A stretch of DNA of 64,000 nt from Rarobacter incanus. Lineage in GTDB: Bacteria > Actinomycetota > Actinomycetes > Actinomycetales > Cellulomonadaceae. The translations under genes and the position numbers were made by a program. The DNA is taken from assembly GCF_006715765.1 (NCBI RefSeq), contig NZ_VFNV01000001.1, forward strand, positions 1 through 64,000, in the 5' to 3' direction. Position 1 is the first letter of the stretch. Each line of letters begins with the position of its first letter. Of the stretch, positions 28,660-38,377 are shown one piece after another. The notes beneath the pieces are model-generated. The model saw nothing but the letters and a program-made list of their open reading frames with translations. It made no database searches and was not told the origin of the DNA.

Positions 28660-30006
28660 TTAGACCGCCGGATTGCGGACCGCCGCATAAAACAGCGGCC
28701 ACCCGGTGTCCGCTTGGTTGATCGTCAGCAAGTACGGCCGATCGAACTCGATGGTTCGAACGGGATCGACCGCTGCTCCAGCCGCATCCATGCCGAGTTC
28801 GGTGACTGCCGCAGCTTTGGTCCCGTCTTCACTGACGTGGAGCGCTACCTGCTGAGCGACCTGCTGTACGCAAAGGTCGCCCGGCGAACCGGCGATGCCT
28901 GACAAATCGGCGTCGGGAGCATCGCATAGCGCGGATCCGAGGCCGAGCGCTTGCAGCGTCTGCGGCGAGCTCAGATCGACCGTGCCCGTGAAATCTAGAA
29001 TTGGGAGCGCGACTTTTGTGGGTCCAGGTGTGGCAGCGGCCAGTTTGTCCGCGGCCTGCGCAAGCAGGTCGGCCGTCGCAGTTGCCGGGTCCGTCCCCTT
29101 CGGTGGCAACAAGAGATCGGCGTATGCCCCCTCAGAATAGGGAAGCCGCAATGCCACCCAACCGCCCGTCAGGTCAGCATATGCGGCGGATTCGTCATTC
29201 CAGCCCATCATGGGAACGGTGACTTTGGAACCGTCCAACAACGTGAACGTGCGGTCGGTGGTGTCCCGTTCAAGGAACGGGACCGCCCACTTCGCGGCAA
29301 ATACGATTGCGCTTTGCAATACGACACGGAGCGAATCGTTGGCTTCGATCGCGGACTGCTTGATCAGCCCGCCGGTGTTCTTCTTCACCCACGAATCCAG
29401 GATTTTCTTGCCGGATGCATCGGATAGTTCCGCCTGCTGCATGTTGGCTCCAAACCCGTCAGCCAGGGCGTTCAGGTAGGAGTCGTTGACTGCGAAACCG
29501 GTATCGATGACGACGCGATCCGCCTGATGAATGAGGGCGCTATCCGGGAGCGAATCCTTGCCGGCCAGTGCGGGATCGCCGTCGTACTTTCTCATGGCGC
29601 TCAAGATCGCGGCGAACGCGTCGCGGCGATCCTCGCCGCTAGCCCCCAACGCGGAGTCGAGATCGCTGAGCGTCTTTCCTTTGGCACCCTCCGCGAGCAT
29701 CGCCAGTGCGACCGCGAAACTCGAAGGCGAAGAGACCGCCGTCGGGTCTGTGTCACTTCCCAGCGTCGCAAGGCCCAGTGTTCGCGCGGCGGCAACAACC
29801 TTGGGCAGCGACGACGCATCCGCGATCGCGACGGTGCGCATTGTCACGTCCTTTGCCGCGAGCGTGCCGCCTCGGGCCGGATCGTATGGCCTGGCGCCGC
29901 AGGCGGTCATCGCCAGCACGCTCAGCGCGGCGGCCGTCGCGGCGATGACGCGCCACGAAGGAGACGGCTTGTATGGGGCATCCGGAGCTTCATCGCGTGG
30001 ACTCAT
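28660..30006 (-). CDS. Serpin-family lipoprotein (serine protease inhibitor)
   Basis: 448 residues. A lipobox ending MTAC (C36) places it on the outer membrane face. The serpin fold is clear: NSYLNALADGFGA-like strand (NDSYLNALADGFGAN), ILDSWVKKNTGGLI, VLQSAIVFAAKWAVPF, and the C-terminal FDRPYLLTI. The reactive-loop hinge reads E-D-G-T-K-A-A-A-V-T, the small-residue pattern of inhibitory serpins. Counting from the hinge Gly (P15) puts P1-P1' at Ala-Gly within GMDAAGAA, suggesting elastase-like targets; this is inference. Bacterial serpins are uncommon; a Bifidobacterium homologue inhibits host elastase. It is divergent from the alkaline phosphatase gene. Confidence 0.9.
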   Translation of the reverse strand: MSPRDEAPDAPYKPSPSWRVIAATAAALSVLAMTACGARPYDPARGGTLAAKDVTMRTVAIADASSLPKVVAAARTLGLATLGSDTDPTAVSSPSSFAVALAMLAEGAKGKTLSDLDSALGASGEDRRDAFAAILSAMRKYDGDPALAGKDSLPDSALIHQADRVVIDTGFAVNDSYLNALADGFGANMQQAELSDASGKKILDSWVKKNTGGLIKQSAIEANDSLRVVLQSAIVFAAKWAVPFLERDTTDRTFTLLDGSKVTVPMMGWNDESAAYADLTGGWVALRLPYSEGAYADLLLPPKGTDPATATADLLAQAADKLAAATPGPTKVALPILDFTGTVDLSSPQTLQALGLGSALCDAPDADLSGIAGSPGDLCVQQVAQQVALHVSEDGTKAAAVTELGMDAAGAAVDPVRTIEFDRPYLLTINQADTGWPLFYAAVRNPAV

Positions 30007-30219
30007 CGCCTCATTCTACGGTCATTTCGTTGTCTCCGACAGTGTTGCTTCTGTCGGATCGCGGCAATGTGAGCGCGGCGAAGTTTGTGCATTGTTTGCG
30101 CAAGGTTTGGTGACCATCACCCGCGACTTAGTCGCCTATCCACGTTTCCTTGGTTGCGTTACACCGTGCGCACCACGGGGTGCGTTGTCCGGGAATCTCA
30201 CGAGGAAAAAGGGACACAT

Positions 30220-32481
30220 ATGCGGAAGAAAGTCAGCTCGTTGCGCGGCATGGGTACGGCGGCAGTCGCCGGCGCCATGGTCGGCGCGTTAGCGGTCGGC
30301 GGCGCGGTTGCGGTTGCGGCGCAAACCTCCACACCGGCGTCCGTCGCCGATCACGGTGGCGCCCGCCGCAACACCGGCGACAAGACGGCGCAGATCAAAG
30401 CATCGCTCGACAATTCGAAGGCAAAGAATGTCATCTTGCTCATCGGCGATGGCATGGGCGATTCCGAGATCACCGCAGCGCGAAACTACGAGTACGGCGC
30501 AGCGGGCACGCTGCCGGGGATCGATGCGCTGCCGCTCACGGGCCAGTACACGACTTATTCGGTTCAAAAGGGAACTAACAAGGTTGACTACGTGCCGGAT
30601 TCCGCAGCGACGGGATCAGCGTGGGCCACAGGCACCAAGACCTACGACAACGCCATCTCCGTGGACACATACGGGAAACCGCAAGCAAGCCTGCTTGAGC
30701 TTGCCAAGGCCGCAGGGCTCAAGACCGGAAACGTTTCGACGGCAGAGATCCAAGACGCCACCCCTGCGGTCCAGGCCGCGCACATTTCCGCCCGCTCCTG
30801 CTACGGGCCCGAAAAGACCACCGCTTCGTGCACCTCAGAGGCGCTGGAGAACGGTGGCCTCGGCTCAATTTCCGAGCAGTACCTTGCGACTCGCGCGGAT
30901 GTGACGCTCGGCGGCGGCGCCAAGACATTCTCCGAGAAGGCGAAGGCGGGCGAGTGGAAGGATAAGACGCTGCAGGAACAGGCCGTCGATCGTGGATACC
31001 AGATTGTCACGAATAAGAATGAACTCGCCGCAATCAGCAAGGCCGATCAGACCACTCCCGTGCTCGGATTGTTCGCGAGCGGGAACCTCGAGACGCGGTG
31101 GAAGCCTGCGATCGCAACCGCGGGCGGCGCGGACAGCACCGTGACGCCGCAGCGTTGCGAGGACAACCCGTCGCGTGACAAGGAAACCCAGCCCACGCTT
31201 GCCGAAATGACCACCAAGGCGATTGACCTGTTGGATAACGACAACGGGTTCTTCTTGCAGGTCGAAGGCGCCAGCATTGATAAGAAGGACCACGCCGCTG
31301 ACGCGTGCGGCCAAATCGGGGAAACCATTGACCTCGACGAAGCTGTGCAGGTGGCTTTGGCCTTCGCCAAGAAGCAGGGCAACACCACCGTGATCGTGAC
31401 GGCGGATCACGCGCACACCAGCCAGATCGTTGATGGTGCGGTTCCCGGGCTCGGGATCGCGCTTGAGACAAACGAAGGATCCGTCATGCGCATGTCGTAT
31501 GGGACATCGCCGGCGGGCGGCTCGCAGCAGCACACGGGTTCGCAATTGCGAGTGGCCGGTTACGGACCGGGAGCTGCCAACGTCGTGGGCCTGACAGACC
31601 AGACGGACCTTTTCTACACGATTCGCGACGCGCTCGGGCTGCAATCCACCGCCGATCCGACGGCCGCGCCGACATTCCTCACCCAGCCGCAATCGACACA
31701 GGTTGCCGAGGGAGGGACCGCATCATTCGCGGCGAGCACAAACGACGCGATCGGATCGATTCAATGGCAAATAAAGCGGAGCAGCGACAAGGAATTCTCG
31801 TCGATCGTCGGTGGCACGGGTTCGTACCTCAGCCTTCCTGCGGTGTCTGCGACCGATGATGGCGCGCAAATTCGCGCGGTCGTGACGAATGCGAAGGGGA
31901 GTGCAACCTCCCAGATTGCAACCCTGAGCGTGGTGAAGACGAATGCAGGCAAGATCGCATCGAGCAACCAACCCGTCATCGCCGGAACGGTTCGGGTCGG
32001 CTCTACGCTTACCGCCACGGCAGGTTCATGGAATGCCGCGGGAGTAGCAACGACCTATCAGTGGATGCGTGCAGGTAAGCCCATCGCCGGAGCTATCCGT
32101 TCGACGTACGCGGTGTCGAAGTCAGATATCGGCACGGCGCTGAGCGTAAAGGTGACGGCGGCGAAGGCAGGATACGCCCCGGGAACGGCTAACTCGCTCG
32201 CGACCGTCACTGTCCCGATGCTGGCCGTGTCAATCTCGGCGAAGGCCAAGAAGGGCAAACTGACCGTGCGCGTGACAGGGGCTGACGGTGTGAAGGCCGC
32301 GGGGTCGGTAGCTGTTACGGCCGGCAAGATTTCCCTGGCATCGGCCAAGAAGCTCTCGCAGGGTAAAGCCACGATCTCGTTGAAGGCCCTGCGGAAGGGC
32401 AAGAAGGCGAAGATTACGGTGCGGTACTTCGGGTCCGCGACATACGGCGCGGCAACCAAGAAAGCTACCGTGAAGCGGTAG
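30220..32481 (+). CDS. phoA: Secreted alkaline phosphatase with C-terminal Ig-like domains
   Basis: 753 residues. A signal peptide covers about 1-34. The phosphatase domain (about 60-480) has the metal-binding [10 protein letters not shown], nucleophile S128 in [24 protein letters not shown] and QQHTGSQL. It is followed by an Ig-like domain ([17 protein letters not shown]...), a second repeat with [13 protein letters not shown], and a Lys-rich beta module ending ATVKR. The last module resembles the tail of the 1277-residue secreted protein at 20499, which suggests shared wall association. The start ATG at 30220 has GAGGAAAAAGGG upstream. It releases phosphate outside the cell. Confidence 0.93.
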   Translation: MRKKVSSLRGMGTAAVAGAMVGALAVGGAVAVAAQTSTPASVADHGGARRNTGDKTAQIKASLDNSKAKNVILLIGDGMGDSEITAARNYEYGAAGTLPGIDALPLTGQYTTYSVQKGTNKVDYVPDSAATGSAWATGTKTYDNAISVDTYGKPQASLLELAKAAGLKTGNVSTAEIQDATPAVQAAHISARSCYGPEKTTASCTSEALENGGLGSISEQYLATRADVTLGGGAKTFSEKAKAGEWKDKTLQEQAVDRGYQIVTNKNELAAISKADQTTPVLGLFASGNLETRWKPAIATAGGADSTVTPQRCEDNPSRDKETQPTLAEMTTKAIDLLDNDNGFFLQVEGASIDKKDHAADACGQIGETIDLDEAVQVALAFAKKQGNTTVIVTADHAHTSQIVDGAVPGLGIALETNEGSVMRMSYGTSPAGGSQQHTGSQLRVAGYGPGAANVVGLTDQTDLFYTIRDALGLQSTADPTAAPTFLTQPQSTQVAEGGTASFAASTNDAIGSIQWQIKRSSDKEFSSIVGGTGSYLSLPAVSATDDGAQIRAVVTNAKGSATSQIATLSVVKTNAGKIASSNQPVIAGTVRVGSTLTATAGSWNAAGVATTYQWMRAGKPIAGAIRSTYAVSKSDIGTALSVKVTAAKAGYAPGTANSLATVTVPMLAVSISAKAKKGKLTVRVTGADGVKAAGSVAVTAGKISLASAKKLSQGKATISLKALRKGKKAKITVRYFGSATYGAATKKATVKR

Positions 32482-32504
32482 TAGCGTCGGCTTTCGCCGA
32501 ATGG

Positions 32505-32545
32505 CGGGTTGGTCTCCTCACGCGCTGGGGGGACCAGCCCGTTTT
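32505..32545 (+). terminator. Terminator after alkaline phosphatase gene
   Basis: A 13-bp stem (32505-32517 with 32529-32541, two G-U pairs) and TTTT at 32542-32545. It stands 24 bp after the phoA stop and upstream of the ileS leader. Confidence 0.8.
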
Positions 32546-32639
32546 CCTTTTCGGTGGTCGACGCACAGGGGGACTGGCCCATTCTCGTTTGGGCCCGGCG
32601 GGTAAGACCCGGATGGCGTCCCAGCGGTGTAAAATTGTG

Positions 32640-32892
32640 GGCAAACGACGTCGATCCGGCTATCACCGGGGAGTCTTCGGAAGAAAAGTGCGACGCGCAG
32701 TGCGCGGCACCCAGTAGACCCGAACGGGTGGGCCCGTTATCGCCCATAGTGGAGTGGTTGCGGAGCCTCGGTCCAGATTCTTGGAGCGAGCGAAGCGGCA
32801 AGCGGGGTGGTACCGCGGGATTCCGGACTGACTGGGAACTCGTCCTCGCAATGATTGGCCCAGCAACACTCACTTACTCAGGAGACACCAGA
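32640..32892 (+). promoter_or_regulatory. Ile-specific T-box riboswitch upstream of ileS
   Basis: The conserved T-box core AGCGGGGTGGTACCGCG is at 32801-32817. Near the 5' end, CCGGCTATCACCGGGGAG (32657-32674) is the ultrashort Stem I of actinobacterial ileS T-boxes, with specifier AUC at 32662-32664 in its loop, followed by CTTCGGAAGAA. There is no terminator between the T-box core and ileS; instead the AGGAG ribosome site (32880-32884) lies downstream. So uncharged tRNA-Ile should control translation start, as in mycobacterial and Nocardia ileS T-boxes. Confidence 0.93.
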
Positions 32893-32895
32893 GCA

Positions 32896-35800
32896 ATGGT
32901 TTACCCTCGCCATCGCGACGATTCGCCCATCCCCGCATCACCCCGTTTCCCCGCCATCGAGGAAGCGACCCTGAAATTCTGGGCCAAGGACGACACATTC
33001 AAGGCCTCGCTCGAACAGCGTCCCGCAGGCGAAAACGGTTCGAACGAATTCGTGTTCTACGACGGTCCGCCGTTCGCCAATGGCCTGCCGCACTACGGGC
33101 ACCTACTGACCGGGTACGTCAAGGACATCATCCCGCGGTTCAAGACGATGCGAGGCCAACGCGTTGATCGCCGCTTCGGTTGGGACACGCACGGGCTCCC
33201 GGCGGAGCTCGAGGCGGAGCGCGAACTGGACATTCAGGGTAAACCCGACATCGAGCGCATTGGCATCGATACGTTCAACGCCGCCTGCCGCGCCTCGGTG
33301 CTCAAATACACGCGCGAGTGGGAAGACTACGTCACCAGGCAGGCACGCTGGGTCGACTTCGAAAACGACTATAAGACCCTCGACGTCACGTACATGGAGT
33401 CCGTCATCTGGGCGTTCAAGACCCTCTATGACAAGGGGCTTGCCTACGAAGATTACCGGGTCCTGCCGTATTGCTGGAACGACCAAACACCGCTGTCCAA
33501 CCACGAGCTTCGCATGGACGACGATGTCTATCAGGACCGGCAGGACAACACGGTCACGGTCGGTGTTCGTCTCGAAACGGGAGAGTTGGCGTTGATCTGG
33601 ACAACGACGCCGTGGACGCTGCCATCGAATCTGGCCATCGCAGTGGGACCGGAGGTTGAGTACGTCACCGTCGAACCCGTCGCAGGTGCCCTTGCCGGTG
33701 AAAAGGTGATTCTTGCCAAGGCGCTCGTGAGTTCCTACGCGCGTGAGCTTGGCGAGGACGCCCGGATCACCGCCACCTACCCCGGTGCCGACTTGGTGGG
33801 CCGACGTTACGCCCCGATTTTCGACTATTTTGCTGACAGGGATCCCGCGGAGGCCCCCGGCCCCCATGCATTTACCGTCCTCGCCGGCGATTTTGTGACA
33901 ACTGAGGACGGCACCGGGATCGTCCACATGGCACCGGCGTTCGGTGAGGACGACATGGCCGTTTGCCGCGCTGCGGGAATCAGGGCGGTTGTCCCGGTCG
34001 ACGACGGCGCAGTGTTTACCGCTGAGGTTCCCGACTACCAGGGCTTGCAGGTTTTCGAGGCCAACAAGCCGATCATCACCGACCTGCGTGACGGTTCCGG
34101 GCCGCTCGCTCAGCGTCCCGCGGCCGAACGGGCGGTGCTTGTGCGCCAGGCAAGCTACGTCCACAGCTATCCGCATTGCTGGCGGTGCCGTAAACCGCTG
34201 GTCTACAAGGCCGTCACCAGCTGGTTCGTCGCCGTCACCAAGTTCCGCGATCGGATGGTCGAGCTTAACCAGCAAATCGATTGGACCCCGGAAAACGTCA
34301 AGGACGGGCAGTTTGGCAAATGGTTGCAGGGCGCTCGTGACTGGTCGATCAGCCGCAACCGCTACTGGGGATCGCCCATCCCCGTTTGGGTTAGCGACGA
34401 TCCGACTTACCCGCGCACCGACGTCTACGGTTCGCTTGCGGAATTGGAGAAGGACTTCGGGCGACTGCCGCTGAACCACGAGGGCAAGCCCGATCTGCAC
34501 CGTCCTTTCATCGACGAGTTGACCCGACCCAACCCGGACGACCCGACCGGAAAATCGACAATGCGGCGCATCCCCGATGTTCTGGACGTGTGGTTCGATT
34601 CCGGTTCCATGCCCTACGCGCAGGTTCACTACCCGTTCGAGAACCGTGACTGGTTCGAGCACCACTACCCGGGCGACTTCATTGTCGAATATATTGGGCA
34701 GACGCGCGGGTGGTTTTACCTGTTGCACGTCCTTGCAACGGCGCTCTTCGACCGCCCGGCGTTCCGTTCGTGTGTGAGCCACGGCATCGTGCTTGGGTCC
34801 GACGGGCGCAAGATGAGCAAATCGTTGCGCAATTACCCTGACGTTTCCGAAGTGTTCGATAGGGACGGCGCGGATGCCATGCGCTGGTTCTTGATGTCCA
34901 GTCCCATCCTGCGCGGCGGCAACCTCATCGTCACCGAAGAGGGTATCCGCGAGGCCACTCGGCAGGTGCTGTTGCCGCTGTGGAGTACCTATTACTTCTT
35001 CACGCTGTACGCGAACGCCACGAACGGCGGTTCCGGTTACGAGGCGAAGCGTTTGGAGGCGGAAGCGGTAGGCGACCTCGGTGCGATCGACCGCTACCTG
35101 CTGGCGCGCACGCGCGCGCTTGTCGAAGGGGTGCAGGGCGACCTGGACGCCTACGACGTCCCCGCGGCCTGTGAAAGATCACGCGAATTCATGGATGTGC
35201 TCACCAATTGGTACGTGCGCACGCAGCGCACGCGATTTTGGGACGAGGACCCCGTCGCCTTCGACGTCTTGTTCACCGTTTTGGAAACCGTCACGCGCGT
35301 GATTGCGCCGCTGGCGCCCTTGGTGACCGAGGAGGTTTGGAAGGGTCTTACCGGGGGACGGAGCGTCCACCTCACCGATTGGCCGGACCTGAAAGGAGCG
35401 CTGGGGGAGATCCTGGTGGCCGATGACGATTTGGTCGCCGTCATGGATGAGGTGCGGCAGGTGGTTTCCGTGACGCTGTCTTTGCGTAAGGCGCACCACA
35501 GGCGCGTCCGCCAGCCGCTTTCCGCGCTGGCTGTTTCGGTGGCCAACGCCGAACGCCTACAGCCGTACATTGAGCTGCTCAAATCGGAACTCAACATCAA
35601 GGACGTCGTATTGGTCGAACACACTGCGGCGGCGGAGACTGAGTACGGCATCTCTCGGCGCCTGACCGTCAATGCCCGCGCGGCCGGACCGCGCCTTGGG
35701 AAGAATGTGCAGGTGGTCATCAAGGCGGCCAAAGCAGGGGCTTGGCACACCAGCGCAGAGGGGGATGTCGTGATCGATACCGACGGCGGTCCGATTGCGC

Positions 35801-36165
35801 TGCAAGAGCCCGAATATAAGCTAGAGACCGTTGTCGAGGTGGACGCAACTCAGGACGAGCCAACGCGGGCGGCCGCGGTACTTAGCGCCGGCGGGTTCAT
35901 CGTGGTAGATCTGGAATTGACTCCCGAATTGTTGGCGGAAGGTTACGCCCGCGACGTCATCCGCGAGGTGCAAGAATCCCGCAAGCAGGCGGGCCTGGAG
36001 GTTACCGACCGCATAGTCTTGACCCTTGAGGTGCCGAAAGAACATGCCGCGGCGGTTCACGCGCACAAGAGCATGATTGCCGAGGAAACGCTTGCCACGG
36101 CTGTTCAGGTGATCGAATCCGAGGCGGCAAACATCAGCGCCTCCGTGGCGAAGGCGGCCAAGTGA
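32896..36165 (+). CDS. ileS: Isoleucyl-tRNA synthetase
   Basis: Charges tRNA-Ile. 1089 residues. HIGH motif HYGH near residue 66 ([13 protein letters not shown]), KMSKS motif [10 protein letters not shown] near 638, and an editing domain with [10 protein letters not shown]. These sequence features place it in the eukaryote-like (type 2) IleS class typical of actinobacteria, a class often naturally less sensitive to mupirocin. The ATG at 32896 follows the T-box ribosome site; the longer open frame to 32509 runs through the riboswitch and is not coding. folC overlaps the stop by 4 bp (GTGA). Confidence 0.97.
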   Translation: MVYPRHRDDSPIPASPRFPAIEEATLKFWAKDDTFKASLEQRPAGENGSNEFVFYDGPPFANGLPHYGHLLTGYVKDIIPRFKTMRGQRVDRRFGWDTHGLPAELEAERELDIQGKPDIERIGIDTFNAACRASVLKYTREWEDYVTRQARWVDFENDYKTLDVTYMESVIWAFKTLYDKGLAYEDYRVLPYCWNDQTPLSNHELRMDDDVYQDRQDNTVTVGVRLETGELALIWTTTPWTLPSNLAIAVGPEVEYVTVEPVAGALAGEKVILAKALVSSYARELGEDARITATYPGADLVGRRYAPIFDYFADRDPAEAPGPHAFTVLAGDFVTTEDGTGIVHMAPAFGEDDMAVCRAAGIRAVVPVDDGAVFTAEVPDYQGLQVFEANKPIITDLRDGSGPLAQRPAAERAVLVRQASYVHSYPHCWRCRKPLVYKAVTSWFVAVTKFRDRMVELNQQIDWTPENVKDGQFGKWLQGARDWSISRNRYWGSPIPVWVSDDPTYPRTDVYGSLAELEKDFGRLPLNHEGKPDLHRPFIDELTRPNPDDPTGKSTMRRIPDVLDVWFDSGSMPYAQVHYPFENRDWFEHHYPGDFIVEYIGQTRGWFYLLHVLATALFDRPAFRSCVSHGIVLGSDGRKMSKSLRNYPDVSEVFDRDGADAMRWFLMSSPILRGGNLIVTEEGIREATRQVLLPLWSTYYFFTLYANATNGGSGYEAKRLEAEAVGDLGAIDRYLLARTRALVEGVQGDLDAYDVPAACERSREFMDVLTNWYVRTQRTRFWDEDPVAFDVLFTVLETVTRVIAPLAPLVTEEVWKGLTGGRSVHLTDWPDLKGALGEILVADDDLVAVMDEVRQVVSVTLSLRKAHHRRVRQPLSALAVSVANAERLQPYIELLKSELNIKDVVLVEHTAAAETEYGISRRLTVNARAAGPRLGKNVQVVIKAAKAGAWHTSAEGDVVIDTDGGPIALQEPEYKLETVVEVDATQDEPTRAAAVLSAGGFIVVDLELTPELLAEGYARDVIREVQESRKQAGLEVTDRIVLTLEVPKEHAAAVHAHKSMIAEETLATAVQVIESEAANISASVAKAAK

Positions 36166-37535
36166 GCGGACCCGATCCCGACGCCGTCCACGACAGGCTG
36201 GGCGTCGTATATGCGGAAATACTCTCGCGCGCGCCCGAACATGATATTGACCCGACTCTCGACCGGGTCCGCGACGTCTTGGACCTGCTGGGCAACCCAC
36301 AGCGCGCCTACAAGGCAGTCCACGTCACCGGTACCAACGGGAAGACATCGACGTCACGCATGGTTGAGTCCTTGGTTCGCGCGCACGGGTTGCGGACAGG
36401 GCGGTTCACCTCGCCTCATTTGACAAGCGTGACCGAGCGAATCGCGATTGACGGCGAGCCGATCAGCGCCGAGCGATTCATTGAAACGTACGACGATGTG
36501 ATCCCATACATCTCGATGATCGACGAACGGTCGGTTGCCGGTGGAGGCCCCAGGCTGAGCTTCTTTGAGGTGCTCACGGTCATGGCGTATGCGGCTTTCG
36601 CGGACGCCCCCATCGACGTCGCTATCGTCGAGGTGGGCATGGGGGGACGCTGGGATTCGACTAACGTCATAGATGCGCAGGTGTCTGTGATTACGCCGAT
36701 TGCGCTTGACCACGTCCGTTGGCTCGGTTCTTCGATCGCGGAAATTGCGGCCGAAAAGGCCGGCATCATCAAATCGGGTGCTACGGCTATAGTCGCCACG
36801 CAGCCGCCCGCCGCTCGCCGGGTCATTGAAGCCCGCATCGCAGAACTAGGGGTGCTGGAAGTCAGCGAACCGGACGGCTACTGCGTGATGGACCGCACGG
36901 TCGCGGTTGGTGGCCAGGTCGTCACTGTCCGCACGCCCGCAGCAGTCTACGAGGACGTCATGATTCCGCTGCACGGCCGCTATCAGGCGCACAATGCCGC
37001 CGCGGCGCTCGCGGCTACCGAGGCGCTTATGGGTTCCGGTCGCGCGCTCGACGGCGCCGTGGTGCAAGAGGCCTTCGGCACCGTTACGTCGCCAGGGCGA
37101 TTGGAATTGGTGTCCTCGTCCCCTGTGGTTATCGTTGATGCCGCACACAATCCTGCGGGCGCCCAAGCGCTTGTGGAGAGTCTGGACGAGGCCTTTGCAT
37201 TGCGGAGGGTGGTCGCCGTTGTGGCGATGATGTCCGATAAGGAGGCCGAGGGGTTCCTTGCCGAACTGGAGCCGCACGTCAGCGACGTTGTGGTCACGTC
37301 GATGCCCACGGATCGTGCGTTTGAGATAGAGGAACTCGCCGAGATCGCCGATGATGTCTTTGGCGACGATCGGGTCTACCGCGCGTCGACACTGGCCGAC
37401 GCGATCGACGCGGCTGCTGCGCTCGCGGAATCGGACATGGCGGAAGTCTCCGGTGTCGGCGGTGGTGTAATAGTCACCGGCTCGGTGGTCCTGGCGGCAC
37501 ATGCCCGCACGCTGTTCGGGCGCGACACCGCGTGA
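36162..37535 (+). CDS. folC: Folylpolyglutamate synthase / dihydrofolate synthase
   Basis: Adds glutamate to folates, needed to retain them in the cell. 457 residues with the P-loop [10 protein letters not shown] near residue 55, the [13 protein letters not shown] motif, [13 protein letters not shown] and the C-terminal ligase domain beginning PGRLELV and [10 protein letters not shown]. The GTG start at 36162 overlaps the ileS stop, implying coupled translation. The order ileS/valS-folC-DUF4233-ndk is conserved in actinobacteria. Confidence 0.96.
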   Translation: MSGPDPDAVHDRLGVVYAEILSRAPEHDIDPTLDRVRDVLDLLGNPQRAYKAVHVTGTNGKTSTSRMVESLVRAHGLRTGRFTSPHLTSVTERIAIDGEPISAERFIETYDDVIPYISMIDERSVAGGGPRLSFFEVLTVMAYAAFADAPIDVAIVEVGMGGRWDSTNVIDAQVSVITPIALDHVRWLGSSIAEIAAEKAGIIKSGATAIVATQPPAARRVIEARIAELGVLEVSEPDGYCVMDRTVAVGGQVVTVRTPAAVYEDVMIPLHGRYQAHNAAAALAATEALMGSGRALDGAVVQEAFGTVTSPGRLELVSSSPVVIVDAAHNPAGAQALVESLDEAFALRRVVAVVAMMSDKEAEGFLAELEPHVSDVVVTSMPTDRAFEIEELAEIADDVFGDDRVYRASTLADAIDAAAALAESDMAEVSGVGGGVIVTGSVVLAAHARTLFGRDTA

Positions 37536-37589
37536 AGCAAATCGGCTGGGCATTTTGTTGGCCCGCGCCGACGTGGAGGGGAATGACAG

Positions 37590-38039
37590 ATGAGCGGACA
37601 ACGCAGGCCAGCGCCAATTCCAGTGCCCGGCGACCGTATCAAGGCCAAGCAGAGCGCCAAGAAGCAGTTCACGCAGAGCACCTTGTTGCTTGAGGCGTTT
37701 GTGATGCTTTTCGCGACATTGGTGGTCAATTCGCTGCGCTCGGTGCCGACCCTGTGGCAGGGCGATCCCCCGACCGCCGCGCGTGTTTGGGTTGCGGGCG
37801 GCGGACTGGTCGTGTTCCTGATCGTCATCTCGCGGATGTGCGGGACGCTGGCAGGGGACGTCGCCGGGTCTGTGGCACAGATCCCGGTGCTACTCAGCGC
37901 GCTGGTGGTCGAGATGATGCTCATTTTGGCGGTGATTTTCGTGATCATTTGGATCGCATCGTTATATTGGGGCGCCAAGATCGACCGCGAGCGTGCGCAG
38001 TATGACGCAGCGCACCCCGAAACGGCCCCGAACGTCTAG
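37590..38039 (+). CDS. DUF4233 membrane protein
   Basis: 149 residues with four hydrophobic helices (about 29-47, 67-83, 90-105, 108-130) and charged ends. It matches the DUF4233 family, found directly after folC in actinobacteria (Rv2446c in M. tuberculosis). Function is unknown. ATG at 37590 has GGAGGGGAATGACAG upstream with GGAGG 10 nt away. It lies 54 bp after folC. Confidence 0.88.
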   Translation: MSGQRRPAPIPVPGDRIKAKQSAKKQFTQSTLLLEAFVMLFATLVVNSLRSVPTLWQGDPPTAARVWVAGGGLVVFLIVISRMCGTLAGDVAGSVAQIPVLLSALVVEMMLILAVIFVIIWIASLYWGAKIDRERAQYDAAHPETAPNV

Positions 38040-38377
38040 CTGTCTCGGGCCCGGGGATCGAGGCTCCAGGCATCTGGTCGGCGCGGACGGGGCCTGGTCC
38101 GGGGTGGCTAGTCAGCGCCAGCAACCTGTCGCGCAGGCGTGCGTGCGATACCTGTTGTGGAGGCGTGCGGGCGATACCTGTCGTGCAGGCGTGCGTGCAA
38201 TAACTGTCGTGCAGGCGGGCGCCAACAACTAGCCAAGGAACTAGTCACCGAATACCTTACGGCTCAATCGGCAGGCCCTGACGTTGCTGGTCGGCTTCGC
38301 TGACCCGCCTCACCCTCATGCTGTAGTCAGCCTCCTTCGGATTGGCCTAACCTCTTAGGTGGACCACGCGATACCCC
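38040..38377. other. Intergenic region between DUF4233 gene and the DUF222/HNH gene (convergent)
   Basis: 338 bp between two converging genes. It contains three near-identical 26-bp tandem units (38135-38212), described separately. No gene or clear terminator is recognised in the rest. Confidence 0.5.
38135..38212. repeat. 26-bp tandem repeat, three units
   Basis: Units at 38135, 38161 and 38187, each beginning AGGCGTGCG and ending in TGT[TC]GTG[GC], with a few substitutions (GTGCGAT, GGGCGAT, GTGCAAT). A fourth, partial unit starts at 38213 (AGGCGGGCG). It lies just after the DUF4233 stop, in the same kind of place as the arrays near proC and tRNA-Pro. Confidence 0.8.

Noticed and set aside
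30109-30121. GGTGA-CCA-TCACC palindrome before phoA as a Pho box
   Set aside because: Actinobacterial PhoP boxes are direct GTTCACC-type repeats; this is an inverted repeat without that pattern, so no regulator is assigned.
33103-34782. 559-residue minus-strand ORF inside ileS
   Set aside because: It is antisense to a well-conserved synthetase, with no family similarity; a GC-rich shadow frame.
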